Below are positions 49,487 to 58,366 of a DNA stretch of 64,000 nt, piece after piece. Both the position numbers and the translations under genes were made by a program. Position 1 is the first letter of the stretch. The number at the start of each line of letters is the position of its first letter. The notes under the pieces were generated by a model. It did not search any database. It saw nothing but the letters and a program-made list of their open reading frames with translations, and was not told where the DNA came from. Source of the DNA: Gemmatimonadota bacterium (GTDB taxonomy: Bacteria; Latescibacterota; UBA2968; UBA8231); assembly GCA_009840005.1 (NCBI GenBank), contig VXOR01000043.1, forward strand, positions 61,332 through 125,331, written 5' to 3'.

Positions 49487-50829
49487 AATTGGTTGGCTTC
49501 AATCTGGATCTCGCCTGTAAACCCACCGGCGATCAAACGCTCCGCTAGGGCCTGAGCCGCGCTGCTCGGCAGGTTTCTATTGGCCCGAATCGCCAGCCGA
49601 CCGCCTACTCTTTCGAGCGTTGCCAAGCCCGCTAAACTCTGCAATTTCTCGTTAAATTGGATGAATAAATGGCCTTCAATAGTCCTGAGTTCGCGCAGCC
49701 CAATCAGATCCGTCAGGGCACTGTTGCCGAAGATAGATAGCACCCCCCTTACTCGGCTTAGGCGGTGCAGCCCTTCCAAACTTTGCAGTGCGCCATTATC
49801 GACGACCAGCAAATCGCCCCCGACGTAGTCCAGACGGTGCAGCCCCGCCAAACTTTGCAGCGCACTGTTGTCGATGATCAAAAAGATTCCCTCAATGCGA
49901 GCCAAGCCCGCCAAGCCTTCGAGATCGGGCAGAGCGCTATTGGCCTGAATCAACAGATCGCCGCCGATGTGCTGGCACCCGGCCAAGCCCGCCAACGATA
50001 CCAGCGCATCGTTTTTCTCGACTCTCAGACTCCCCCCGATCTGACTCAGGTTGCCCAAGCCCGTCAAGCGCTCCAGCCGGGCGTTGCCGATGACCAATAC
50101 ATTCCCAGCGACGCGCTCGAGCTGCTCTAGGCCCGCTAGCTCGACCAAGGCTCCATTTCTCTTGATCCGCAAAAAGTCGCCCACGTCCTCCAGCCGCCGC
50201 AGCCCCTCCAACGCTTGCAACGTCCGATTGCGCTCTATGGCCAGCCCGCCCTTTAGGCTTTTGATGCCCCCTAAGCCTACCAGACTTTTTAGCGATCCAT
50301 TGCCGACGACGAGGATCTGCCCCTCTATCGCCTCCAATCGCTCTAGCCCCTCAACGTGGGCAAGGCGGCGATTGAATTGAATCCTGAGCGACCCACCCAC
50401 GCGACTAATTCGACGCAACCCCCTCAGGCCGACCAAGGCATTGTTGCGCTCGATGATTAAGCTACCCCCCAACTCCTCCAGAGACCGCAATCCCGCCAAA
50501 TCCACGAGGTTGGGATTGCGCCGGATTCTCAGACTGCCTCCAATCCGCTTTACGTGATTTAGGCCCGCCAAACTTTTTAACGAATCACAATGCTCAATGC
50601 TCAGATCGCCTCCTATATATTCAAGCCGCTCCAACCCATGCAGCGTTTCCAGTTGGTCGCTCTGCACGAGCAAATGCCCTTCGACAGACCGGCTTGGCAA
50701 AGCGCGTAGGTCGGCTGCTGAATTGATGACCAACCCTTCTGCTGGTTTATTCGACTCAGCCGCTTGTGCCGGGCCAACACTCCAACACAGCATCCCAATC
50801 AGCGGTACGAGCAGGGTGCTATGAGCCAT
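49477..50829 (-). CDS. Leucine-rich, receptor-L-domain-like secreted protein (450 aa)
   Basis: The start at ATG 50829 (MAHSTLLVPLIGMLCWSVG) gives a signal peptide cleaved near AQAAES; the frame upstream lies inside a MITE copy. About fifteen 23-residue units follow, of the form L-x-G-L-x-x-L-x-x-I/V-G-G-x-L-x-I-x-x-N (LERLEYIGGDLSIEHCD, LRRISRVGGSLRIQFN, LHRLDYVGGDLLVVDN). It is a longer paralog of the lipoprotein at 35518-36546 but lacks a lipobox. The repeats are highly regular, which suggests recent expansion or strong structural constraint. It sits upstream of the discoidin/FlgD gene at 47028-49292 in the same direction, separated by the palindromic repeat. The function is likely binding (inference). 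Confidence 0.88.
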   Translation of the reverse strand: MAHSTLLVPLIGMLCWSVGPAQAAESNKPAEGLVINSAADLRALPSRSVEGHLLVQSDQLETLHGLERLEYIGGDLSIEHCDSLKSLAGLNHVKRIGGSLRIRRNPNLVDLAGLRSLEELGGSLIIERNNALVGLRGLRRISRVGGSLRIQFNRRLAHVEGLERLEAIEGQILVVGNGSLKSLVGLGGIKSLKGGLAIERNRTLQALEGLRRLEDVGDFLRIKRNGALVELAGLEQLERVAGNVLVIGNARLERLTGLGNLSQIGGSLRVEKNDALVSLAGLAGCQHIGGDLLIQANSALPDLEGLAGLARIEGIFLIIDNSALQSLAGLHRLDYVGGDLLVVDNGALQSLEGLHRLSRVRGVLSIFGNSALTDLIGLRELRTIEGHLFIQFNEKLQSLAGLATLERVGGRLAIRANRNLPSSAAQALAERLIAGGFTGEIQIEANQFGQ

Positions 50830-50919
50830 ATAGCAACCCTGAATGACTTGAACGATTCGAGCGACGGATCGTCTTGTTTCTACTATTCTGCGTCCTTCTG
50901 CGTCCATCTGCGGATTATC
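50829..50919. mobile_element. 116-bp MITE-like repeat, truncated copy B
   Basis: It starts TATAGCAACCCT and matches copies A, C and D up to CTGCGGATTATC, then loses the last ~25 bases just before the stop codon of the UnbV gene at 50924. On the minus strand its outer end (GTTGCTATA) joins TGG so that the ATG of the LRR-like gene begins at the edge of the repeat. Confidence 0.75.
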
Positions 50920-50923
50920 AACG

Positions 50924-52543
50924 TCAGCGAGTAGGTTGGACTACCCGTATAATCTGATTGGCGTCAACAGCGGCCAACGTCTGGACTTGGCCGTCGGGCC
51001 AGCGAATCGCGATATCCGCCTTCGTCGCCCGACCGAGGCCAAAATGGAGGCGGGGATCGTGGCTGGATAGATAGCTTCCCCCGGACTGGCGCTCCCGCAC
51101 CTGACGCGCACCGCCGGCGGTAACGGTGACGCGGGCACCCAGCGCATCTCGCTGACCAGTACCGACCAAGAGGAGTTCGATCCAGTGCTGGCGATTGCCC
51201 CCGTCGTTGCGCAACAGACGAGGCCGCCCGGCCACAGTGGTGGCCAGCAAATCCAGATCGCCGTCGTTGTCCCAATCGGCTGCCGCCGCGCCGCGAACCA
51301 CGCTCTCAACGACAAAGTCGGCACCCAACTGGTCGGAGACCTCTTCAAAATGGGCACCGCCTTGGTTGCGCAGCATAAGGTCGGGCTGGGCGTAGCAAAG
51401 GTCGGCGTCGAGTTGCTCGATATTGTCTACCACGTGCCCATTGCCGACATATAAATCGAGGTCGCCGTCGTTGTCATAGTCCATAAATTTGGTCCCGAAC
51501 CCCAAGGGCAGATAACTAGGTGCCCCCAAGCCGAAATGGGCGGTAAAATCGGCAAAGCGCCCCCGGCCATCGTTCCAGTAGAGGGTGTTGGTCTCGCGCG
51601 AGTAATTGGTCACGAAAAGATCGGCGTACCCGTCGTTGTCGAAATCGCCGAAGTCCACCCCCATACCGGCTTCGGCGTGCCCATCTTCGTTGTATTGCAC
51701 CCCGGCTCGCAAACCAATCTCGACAAAGCGCGTCCCTTGGTTTTCGTAGAGAAAATTCGGCGTGCCGTCATTGGCCACGTAAATATCCGTATCGCCGTCC
51801 AAATCGCTGTCTGCAAAGGCCACGCCCAGTCCCCGTCCCACCGCACGGATTCCCATCCTCTTGGTCACATCGACAAAGCGCCTCCCCTCGTTGCGATAGA
51901 GCACATCCCCAATAGGTGCGTAGGTGCTTGGCTCGCAGTAAAAGCGAAGCGTCCCTCGCTGGCATTGAATATTACCCTGCAAGCTGAAATGCACATAATT
52001 GGCCACAAAGAGATCCAAATCCCCATCGTTGTCGAAATCCAAAAATCCGGTGCTGGTGCCCCAGCGCCCGTCTCCCACGCCGGCTATTTGGGTAACGTCC
52101 GCAAAGCGCCCCTCACCGTCATTGCTCAACAGCACATTGGGGCCGAAATTGGTCGCGTAGAGATCTTGATCCCCATCGTTGTCGAAATCGCCCGCCGCAC
52201 ATCCCATGCCGTAGCCCCGGTCGCCAGCTCCAGACGCGACAGTGAGATCGACGAAAGTCCCATCGCCAGCGTTGCGATAGAGGCGATTGATGGGCGGGGT
52301 CGAGGGAAGAGGCCCCGCAAGATGGGCACCATTGATCAGGTAGAGGTCCTGCCAGCCGTCTCCATCGGCATCAAAAAACGCTGCCCCCGCACCAAAGGTT
52401 TCGACATAGTAGTATTCGCCTTGAGCACCGTTGTAGTGCTGGAAGTCAATCCCGGCTTCTTGGGCGACTTCCCGGTAGCGCACCTGTGCCTCTGCTGCGA
52501 CGACACAAGCGCACAAGATGGACAATAGTGCGTATCTTCTCAT
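50924..52543 (-). CDS. Secreted FG-GAP/VCBS + ASPIC/UnbV protein (539 aa)
   Basis: The signal peptide MRRYALLSILCACVVAAEAQ is followed by EAGIDFQHYNGAQGEYYYVETFG. FG-GAP units follow (FDADGDGWQDLYLINGA, DFDNDGDQDLYATN, DFDNDGDLDLFVAN, DSDLDGDTDIYVAN, DFDNDGYADLFVTN, DYDNDGDLDLYVGN). The ASPIC/UnbV end has GSYLSSHDPRLHFGLG and IAIRWPDGQVQT. It is the core version of the pentapeptide-containing protein at 22424-24991, with the same blade order and shared motifs (ETFG-GAAF, YGMGCAA). A TPR lipoprotein gene starts divergently 197 bp away, repeating the TPR/UnbV pairing seen at 20.4-25 kb. The 197-bp gap holds MITE copy C. Confidence 0.9.
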   Translation of the reverse strand: MRRYALLSILCACVVAAEAQVRYREVAQEAGIDFQHYNGAQGEYYYVETFGAGAAFFDADGDGWQDLYLINGAHLAGPLPSTPPINRLYRNAGDGTFVDLTVASGAGDRGYGMGCAAGDFDNDGDQDLYATNFGPNVLLSNDGEGRFADVTQIAGVGDGRWGTSTGFLDFDNDGDLDLFVANYVHFSLQGNIQCQRGTLRFYCEPSTYAPIGDVLYRNEGRRFVDVTKRMGIRAVGRGLGVAFADSDLDGDTDIYVANDGTPNFLYENQGTRFVEIGLRAGVQYNEDGHAEAGMGVDFGDFDNDGYADLFVTNYSRETNTLYWNDGRGRFADFTAHFGLGAPSYLPLGFGTKFMDYDNDGDLDLYVGNGHVVDNIEQLDADLCYAQPDLMLRNQGGAHFEEVSDQLGADFVVESVVRGAAAADWDNDGDLDLLATTVAGRPRLLRNDGGNRQHWIELLLVGTGQRDALGARVTVTAGGARQVRERQSGGSYLSSHDPRLHFGLGRATKADIAIRWPDGQVQTLAAVDANQIIRVVQPTR

Positions 52544-52625
52544 ATACTAATTGCTCTGTTACTTTGACCGGCAATCTAACCACAAACCGGAACCCTCGTG
52601 CGATTGCACCTAAAAAACAGGCACC

Positions 52626-52741
52626 TATAGCAATCCTAAATGATTTGCACGATTCGAGCGGCTTATCTTCTTGTGCATCCTATTCTGCGTCTATCTGCGT
52701 CCATCTGCGGATCACCTTGTAAATGATGTAGGACTGCTATA
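52626..52741. mobile_element. 116-bp MITE-like repeat, copy C
   Basis: It starts TATAGCAATCCTAAATGATTTG-like and ends with the inverted AAATGATGTAGGACTGCTATA pattern, giving terminal inverted repeats of about 20 bp. The last A of the element is the A of the ATG of the TPR lipoprotein gene. Its length is identical to copies A and D. Confidence 0.82.
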
Positions 52742-54267
52742 TGACCTGCGTTCACTTGCCCTGCAAAAAGAGCTTGGCCTGGCTTGGAGCCGCCCTTTGT
52801 CTGCTCACCTGCGCCTGTGGACCCAAGGAGCGAGACCCCTTGGTCCGCGCCGGGATGTACGCCTTTGCCGAGGAGCGCTACAGCGAAGCCATCGTCGCCT
52901 TTCACAAGGCCCTATCCTCACGCGCCGACGATTACGAGGTTCACCACTATCTCGCCCGCTCCTACCTAGCACTAGGCAAATTCCCCCAAGCCCTGCGCGC
53001 GATCGAACACGCGATTGAACTAGCCCCCAAAAAAGACCAGACGCGCTCCGAGTTATACGAAGTCCTCGGCATCATCCACACGGCCCGCTACACCTCCAGA
53101 GCGTATAGCCAAAACCAGCACCGCGATGTCGAAGCAGCGCGAGCCGCCTTTGAGCAAGCGACCGCGCTCGATCCCCACCGAGCAACAGCGTACTACAACT
53201 TGGGCTTACTGCACGGCTATCGCAAAGAAGTAGATCAAGCCCAAGCAGCGTACACGGCGGCCTTGGAGGCAGATTCCACCTTGGCACCGGCCTACAAGAA
53301 ATTGGGCAAAATCCAGCGGGAAAAGGGGTTCCCATCCGAGGCAGCTACGGCCTTCAAAAAAGCGGTGCGCTTCGACCCGCAGGATGCCGAAGCGCATTTT
53401 CTTTTGGGATTGGCTCAGCGCGATATGGGCGATAATGAGGCGGCTTTGCAGGCGCTGCTCAAGGCCACCAAACTCAACCCCGACTCGCCCAAGCTCCGCC
53501 TCAACCTCGGCAATGTCTATCTCCGCTTGGGCCGCCGCGAAGAGGGCAAGCGGGAAATGGCGCGTTCCGAAAGCCTGCGCCAGCAGCATCGGGGTCTGCA
53601 CTCCGAAATCTCCCCGCCGACGCACAAATCACTCCCCATCGGCTCGGCGCGGGATCACTACAATATGGGATTGAAGCACCAGATGGTCGGCGAAACCGAT
53701 CAAGCTTTATTAGAGTTTCGTCGTGCGGTCGAAATCAAACCCGATCACAAAGACGCCCACATCGGCCTCGGCCTCCTCCTCGCCGAACAAGGCCGGCACA
53801 AACTGGCGGCCCAGTATTTCCAGCGGGCTATCGAGTTGGATCCAGAAAATCCCGTTCTGTATGTGCATCTAGGCAATGCTCATTATCAGTCGGGATCGTT
53901 CGAAAGGGCGGCCCAAACCTTCGCCCAGGCGGCCCAACTCGACACTTCCCTCGTCGAGCCTCCCTATATGCTCGGTATGATCGCCGCCCAGCAGCGCCAG
54001 TTCAAAATAGCCACGCGACTTTTTGCCCAAGTCACGGCCCTCGCCCCCCAATACGCCAAGGCTCACTTCAATCTAGGGGTAGCCCATGCCCAACTCGGCG
54101 ACTTTGCTGCGGCCCGGATCGCCTACCAACGCTTTGTCGAATTGGAGCCTGAAGATGGCCGCGGACACCTCTACTTGGGCGATGCCTGCGAAGCGCTCGG
54201 TCTGCTCGAAGAGAGTCGAAAGCATCGAGCACGTGGTCAGCAGCTTTTAGGACGAGGCGAGAACTAA
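52741..54267 (+). CDS. TPR-repeat lipoprotein (508 aa)
   Basis: The N-terminus MTCVHLPCKKSLAWLGAALC is followed by LLTCACGPKERDP, a lipoprotein-like signal with Cys 24 or 26 as the lipid site. About eleven TPR units follow (MYAFAEERYSEAIVAFHKAL, AYYNLGLLHGYRKEVDQA, AHFLLGLAQRDMGDNEAA, AHIGLGLLLAEQGRHKLA, VYLRLGRREEGKREMARSES). The start codon coincides with the end of MITE copy C, and no Shine-Dalgarno sequence is visible because the upstream bases are the repeat. It is divergent from the FG-GAP/UnbV gene, so the two may share regulation. Its stop overlaps the stop of the convergent discoidin/FlgD gene by 3 bases. Confidence 0.9.
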   Translation: MTCVHLPCKKSLAWLGAALCLLTCACGPKERDPLVRAGMYAFAEERYSEAIVAFHKALSSRADDYEVHHYLARSYLALGKFPQALRAIEHAIELAPKKDQTRSELYEVLGIIHTARYTSRAYSQNQHRDVEAARAAFEQATALDPHRATAYYNLGLLHGYRKEVDQAQAAYTAALEADSTLAPAYKKLGKIQREKGFPSEAATAFKKAVRFDPQDAEAHFLLGLAQRDMGDNEAALQALLKATKLNPDSPKLRLNLGNVYLRLGRREEGKREMARSESLRQQHRGLHSEISPPTHKSLPIGSARDHYNMGLKHQMVGETDQALLEFRRAVEIKPDHKDAHIGLGLLLAEQGRHKLAAQYFQRAIELDPENPVLYVHLGNAHYQSGSFERAAQTFAQAAQLDTSLVEPPYMLGMIAAQQRQFKIATRLFAQVTALAPQYAKAHFNLGVAHAQLGDFAAARIAYQRFVELEPEDGRGHLYLGDACEALGLLEESRKHRARGQQLLGRGEN

Positions 54268-56861
54268 TAGGCCACGGCTAGCGTGCGCACCAATTTCCCC
54301 TGACCTAGCTCAGCCCCTGACGTATTGGCATCTAGCCGCAAATGCATTACGTACACCCCCGGCGGTACGAGCGTTCCCTGTTCGTTCCTTCCGTCCCATC
54401 CCATTTCGTAAATCCCCGAGGCAAAATCTCGCTGCTCGGCTAACTGGCGCACCAAGCGTCCCTGCAAATCGTAGATAGTCGCCTCAACCCGCTGACTGCC
54501 CTCCACCAAAACCACTGAAAAGCGCAGCACCACCTCGTCGTTGACCCCATCCCCATTCGGCGTCAATACCGCTGGCTCGACCACCAAATCCGCAAAAATC
54601 GAGCGCCGCTGCGGCTGCCCCACCACCAATAGCCGATTGCTGCCGACCGTTTCCACAGCTTCCCCTGGATCGACGCGCTGCCAGATCCCCTCCCCGTCTT
54701 CTCCTTGGCGCAGTTGCACCTTTAGCGGCCCACCGCGAGAAAACAGACGCCCCGCAAAGTCTATCCGCAACACCGCTACTTCGCTCCCCTGCTCCATTGA
54801 GGCAAAGGACAAATGCACCCGGTCCGCCGTTGTAGCCAGCACCTCCGTTGCCAATGGTGAAAAATCCTCCCCGTCCGCGCTCCCCAACAACCTGTCATAC
54901 GTCAGCTCCATGCCCGCCGGTGTTTCCAACAACAACTCGTTGAATCCCCCATCCCCTGGGCCAAACTCGGGTCGCACATACACTGAAAAAGGAGCCTCAG
55001 CCCCCAGCCGATCCACCTGACTGGGCACTACCTCGCCCAAGAGACGCCGCGCCACCGGCTCGGCAAAGTTCAGCCGCAGCCCTGACAAACTCGCCGCCAC
55101 ATCCGGTGCGGCCGAGCGCAACGTCGCCCGCACCTTGAGAAATTCCCGCGGCGACGGCGAAGTAATGGGGCTGCCCCCCGGATCGTCGTAGGGCACGCTC
55201 CACGGCTCCCAGTCTGCACCAGCGACTTCCTCGGACACAGTGTCGCCGCGAAAAATGCTCAATAGCTTGTTGTAGGCCGCTTCGGAGATTTCGGTCCCAT
55301 CCTTTTTGAAGTAGTGCACGATCTCGCCCAAGGTGTCGCCGGTGCGGGTCTGAAGTTGGACCTCGGTCCCGGGCGGCGTGTGCGCATCCCACTCGAGGGA
55401 AACCAAGTTGCGGCTGCCGCCCAACCGGATCAGATCCGACTCGAGTTGCACCTCTGGCAAAAATCCCTCGCCAAAAAGTTGTATCTCGCTCAACCTAGTA
55501 GCGCTCCGGTTGGGACGGCGCACATGTTCTACTTCAAACACCAAGCGAAAAAAGCGCCCCTTTACCGGATCGAAGTCATTGCCATCGACGTTGAGACCCC
55601 CCGCGACTCCTCGCTTTACTTGCTCGCGCCGCACGGCAGTGATCCACTTAAGACCTCCGCCCACCTCCCGCGAACCGTCCGAGAATTCCAATCGATAATT
55701 CCCAAGGGCGTACTCCGTGAAGCTCATTCTATGGCTGTGGATCCAGAAAAACGAACCCAAGTCAATGAACAACTCGTCCTCTAACCGATTCTCGATGTTG
55801 AATAGGGACAGCCCTTCTACGCTGGTTACATTGCCGTCTATCATCAATTGGGGATTGATGCTACCGGGCACCGTAGTAGAAATGGAGCCATTGCGCCGCA
55901 AAGCCCCACTGGCCAGGTCGTCTCCTTGGGTCCAGACTTCGAGTTCGGCCAACCGGGGCCGCTCGCGCTGAAAGTAGCGTATTGTTCCTTGCCGCTGAGG
56001 ATCGAGGGCCTCGTACACTTCCCGTTTGACCACGATTTCCCGCCCGTCGGTTTGGCGCTTGCTATATTCGATGATCCCTCGGTCTGCGGAGGATAGCTGG
56101 TCGTACTCCTCTGGAGACACTTCTCGGCCACGGCCAAAATCGCTGGCTTGCACAACCACTTGGACAAAGCGCCCTACAGCCCGGCGCTGGTCGAGCCCGA
56201 CTGGGTCGAGTTCGACCTCAAAGGTTCGCTGGCTTTTGTTGGGCTTTAACGTCTGTAGCACCGGAAAGAACTCAATACTCGACCCGCCGATTGCCTGTAC
56301 TGGCTTCTGTCCGTCCGACACCAGTACGTCAAACAAAAGAAAGGGGTCGCCCATTCCCTCCTCGACGAACTTTAGCGCAATTTTGTTGATGAAGATAACG
56401 CGGCCCATATCCACGGTAAACCACCACTGAGACGACAGATCTACATTCTCATCGACCGGATCGGGTTCCCAATACGTGGTCAAGTCACCATCTAGGACAG
56501 CGACGACCCCTTCGCGGTTGGAGCCACCCTGAATGGCGTCGAGGAGAACGATCTCTTCAGGCTCTTTCTTGGAGAGGTAATCTGGGGGATTGTAGCGCAG
56601 AAAATCGACGATATCTAGTGCGGCGTTGGTATTTTTGTAAACGCGATTGGGTTGCACCTCTCCGAGTGGAGAAATCTGGATGGTACCGGGCGCAAACTCC
56701 CAGTGGTCCCAGTGGTCAGATCCGACGATGACTTGGTTCGCGCTGCGGTCAATCCGGTGCCCTGCTTGGGCCAGCAAATCCTCGGCTCCACTCGACCAAA
56801 GCACGGCACTGACCAGCACAAAGCGCGCGAGGAGTTTCGTGCGGATATTCATCGGCGGCAC
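54264..56861 (-). CDS. Secreted discoidin-like / FlgD-Ig protein (865 aa)
   Basis: AAAGGTG precedes the ATG. The signal peptide (TKLLARFVLVSAVLWSSG) is cleaved near LLAQAG. The protein parallels the 875-residue one at 679-3306 throughout: NTNAALDIVDFLRYNPP, AVLDGDLTTYWEPDPVD, WWFTVDMGRVIFINKIALKF, GTIRYFQRERPRLAELEVW, YFKKDGTEISEAAY, SPSPREFLKVRATL. Its FlgD Ig domain contains VLTPNGDGVNDEVVL, YDLQGRLVRQL, GWDGRNEQGTLVPPGVY and ends LAVAY. Two discoidin-like regions are visible, near residues 105-175 and 325-375. The pair is clearly homologous over its length yet about 50 kb apart, so this is an old duplication. No enzyme motif is visible. Confidence 0.87.
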   Translation of the reverse strand: MPPMNIRTKLLARFVLVSAVLWSSGAEDLLAQAGHRIDRSANQVIVGSDHWDHWEFAPGTIQISPLGEVQPNRVYKNTNAALDIVDFLRYNPPDYLSKKEPEEIVLLDAIQGGSNREGVVAVLDGDLTTYWEPDPVDENVDLSSQWWFTVDMGRVIFINKIALKFVEEGMGDPFLLFDVLVSDGQKPVQAIGGSSIEFFPVLQTLKPNKSQRTFEVELDPVGLDQRRAVGRFVQVVVQASDFGRGREVSPEEYDQLSSADRGIIEYSKRQTDGREIVVKREVYEALDPQRQGTIRYFQRERPRLAELEVWTQGDDLASGALRRNGSISTTVPGSINPQLMIDGNVTSVEGLSLFNIENRLEDELFIDLGSFFWIHSHRMSFTEYALGNYRLEFSDGSREVGGGLKWITAVRREQVKRGVAGGLNVDGNDFDPVKGRFFRLVFEVEHVRRPNRSATRLSEIQLFGEGFLPEVQLESDLIRLGGSRNLVSLEWDAHTPPGTEVQLQTRTGDTLGEIVHYFKKDGTEISEAAYNKLLSIFRGDTVSEEVAGADWEPWSVPYDDPGGSPITSPSPREFLKVRATLRSAAPDVAASLSGLRLNFAEPVARRLLGEVVPSQVDRLGAEAPFSVYVRPEFGPGDGGFNELLLETPAGMELTYDRLLGSADGEDFSPLATEVLATTADRVHLSFASMEQGSEVAVLRIDFAGRLFSRGGPLKVQLRQGEDGEGIWQRVDPGEAVETVGSNRLLVVGQPQRRSIFADLVVEPAVLTPNGDGVNDEVVLRFSVVLVEGSQRVEATIYDLQGRLVRQLAEQRDFASGIYEMGWDGRNEQGTLVPPGVYVMHLRLDANTSGAELGQGKLVRTLAVAY

Positions 56862-56998
56862 CTTTCAAAACCGTGAAAAAGTTCAAGTTTTAAGGGTCCA
56901 TATCTGGGGAAATCTAACGCCCCTTTGGTCGAGAAACAACATTTGTCTATCCTAATGAAGACGCATAACGCACTTGACAACTTCGAGAAAGGAACGCG

Positions 56999-58366
56999 AT
57001 GGAACTGAATTGGCGAGAAATCGACCGCTGGATTTTTGGCGAGGCTTGGACTGGCTCGCAGATCGGCGACCACGTGGAGATGTTGTGCGAGCAGATCGGG
57101 CCGCGCTGGGCTTCTTCTCTGAGTGAACGCCAGGCGGTGGAGTACCTGCGGGAGCAATTTGCCCAGGCGGGACTGGCCGATGCGGCGCTGGAGGAGTTTG
57201 CACTGAATACTTGGGCGTACAGACGAGCAGAGGCAATGGGGGGGGATATAGATATCGACCTCTTGCCCTATAATCGCTGTCCGCCGTGTGCCCTTGAAGC
57301 CCCGATCGTCAATGCCGGATATGGCACGGCGCACGACATCGACCAAGTGCGCGGCCAGCTCAAAGGAAGCATCGCCGTCATGCACCTAGCGCTGGAGCCT
57401 TTTACCGCGCCCTCGCCGCCTAATGTGCGGCTTGCAGCACTGTGCGACGCCGGTGCGGTGGCAGTAGTGGCGATTGATCCAAAAGACGGGCGGCGGGTGG
57501 AGTACCACAACGGCGGCGATTGGCGCGAGCCAGAAACCGCCGAGTTGCCCATTCCGGCGGTGACGACCTCGCGGGAACACGGGGCCCTGTTGCAGAAATG
57601 GGCCAGTCAGGGCAAGCGGCTCAAGCTAACCGTTGAAAGTTGGTTTTACCAAGCACCAGCGCACAATGTGGTCGCCTCGATTGCCGGGGCGCGGTGGCCT
57701 GAGGAGCGGCTGATGTTGGGAGGGCACCACGACACGGTTTATGGCGCACCAGGGGGCAACGACAATGCCTCGGGCACCATTGCCGTGCTGGAGACGGCGC
57801 GGGTCCTAGCCGGACTAAAAGCAGCGCTAGGCGTCGAGCCGGGGATGAGCCTGTGCTTTGCCACGTACAGCGCCGAAGAGCAGATCTTCCAAGGATCGAG
57901 CGAATACGTGCGGCAACACTGTGTTGAAAAGCCGCGCCTGGCGATTAATCTCGACGAGCTATCGACTGGATCAATCAAGGGGGTAGTGCTGGCGTTTGGA
58001 CATTTGCGCGACTTGGTGCAGGCCCAGTTCGATGCAATGGGCGACGGACTAAAGTGCCACGTCATGTCCCAGCTCGACGCGACTTCAGACCACTTTCCCT
58101 TTTTGCGCGAGGGCATTGACGCGGCGCATTTGTGGCGCTGGCGCTTTAGCGGCCGGCACGCGGATTCCAACTATCACCACGAGTCAGCCGACACGGCCGA
58201 CAAGCTCAACGCACGGGAATTAAAAGAATACGTCGGACAGCTAGCGCGCCTGTTGCTGCGGCTGTCGCACGTAGCGCCCGAAGAGTGGCCGGAGAATCCA
58301 ATGACCAAGGAGGCGGTCGAAGAACGGCTGGCGGCCGAGCGCGGAACGGTGGTGCGGGTGTTTTAA
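56999..58366 (+). CDS. M28-family zinc aminopeptidase-like protein (455 aa)
   Basis: The zinc-ligand motifs of family M28 are all visible: His in MLGGHHDTVYG (~242), Asp in GNDNASGTIA (~258), the Glu pair in YSAEEQIFQG (~293), Asp in AINLDELSTG (~320) and His in YHHESADTADKL (~394). An inserted PA-like domain lies between (IVNAGYGTAHDIDQVRG, GSIAVMHLA). There is no signal peptide, so it is likely cytoplasmic or exported by another route. AAAGGA precedes the ATG. It would cleave N-terminal residues or related amide bonds. It converges on a 2OG oxygenase gene with overlapping stops. Confidence 0.88.
   Translation: MELNWREIDRWIFGEAWTGSQIGDHVEMLCEQIGPRWASSLSERQAVEYLREQFAQAGLADAALEEFALNTWAYRRAEAMGGDIDIDLLPYNRCPPCALEAPIVNAGYGTAHDIDQVRGQLKGSIAVMHLALEPFTAPSPPNVRLAALCDAGAVAVVAIDPKDGRRVEYHNGGDWREPETAELPIPAVTTSREHGALLQKWASQGKRLKLTVESWFYQAPAHNVVASIAGARWPEERLMLGGHHDTVYGAPGGNDNASGTIAVLETARVLAGLKAALGVEPGMSLCFATYSAEEQIFQGSSEYVRQHCVEKPRLAINLDELSTGSIKGVVLAFGHLRDLVQAQFDAMGDGLKCHVMSQLDATSDHFPFLREGIDAAHLWRWRFSGRHADSNYHHESADTADKLNARELKEYVGQLARLLLRLSHVAPEEWPENPMTKEAVEERLAAERGTVVRVF

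Noticed and set aside
51536..52528. Open frame of about 330 codons on the plus strand inside the FG-GAP/UnbV gene
   Set aside because: It is antisense to Asp-rich FG-GAP repeats, which read as Val/Ile-rich on the other strand; similar shadows appear over every FG-GAP gene.
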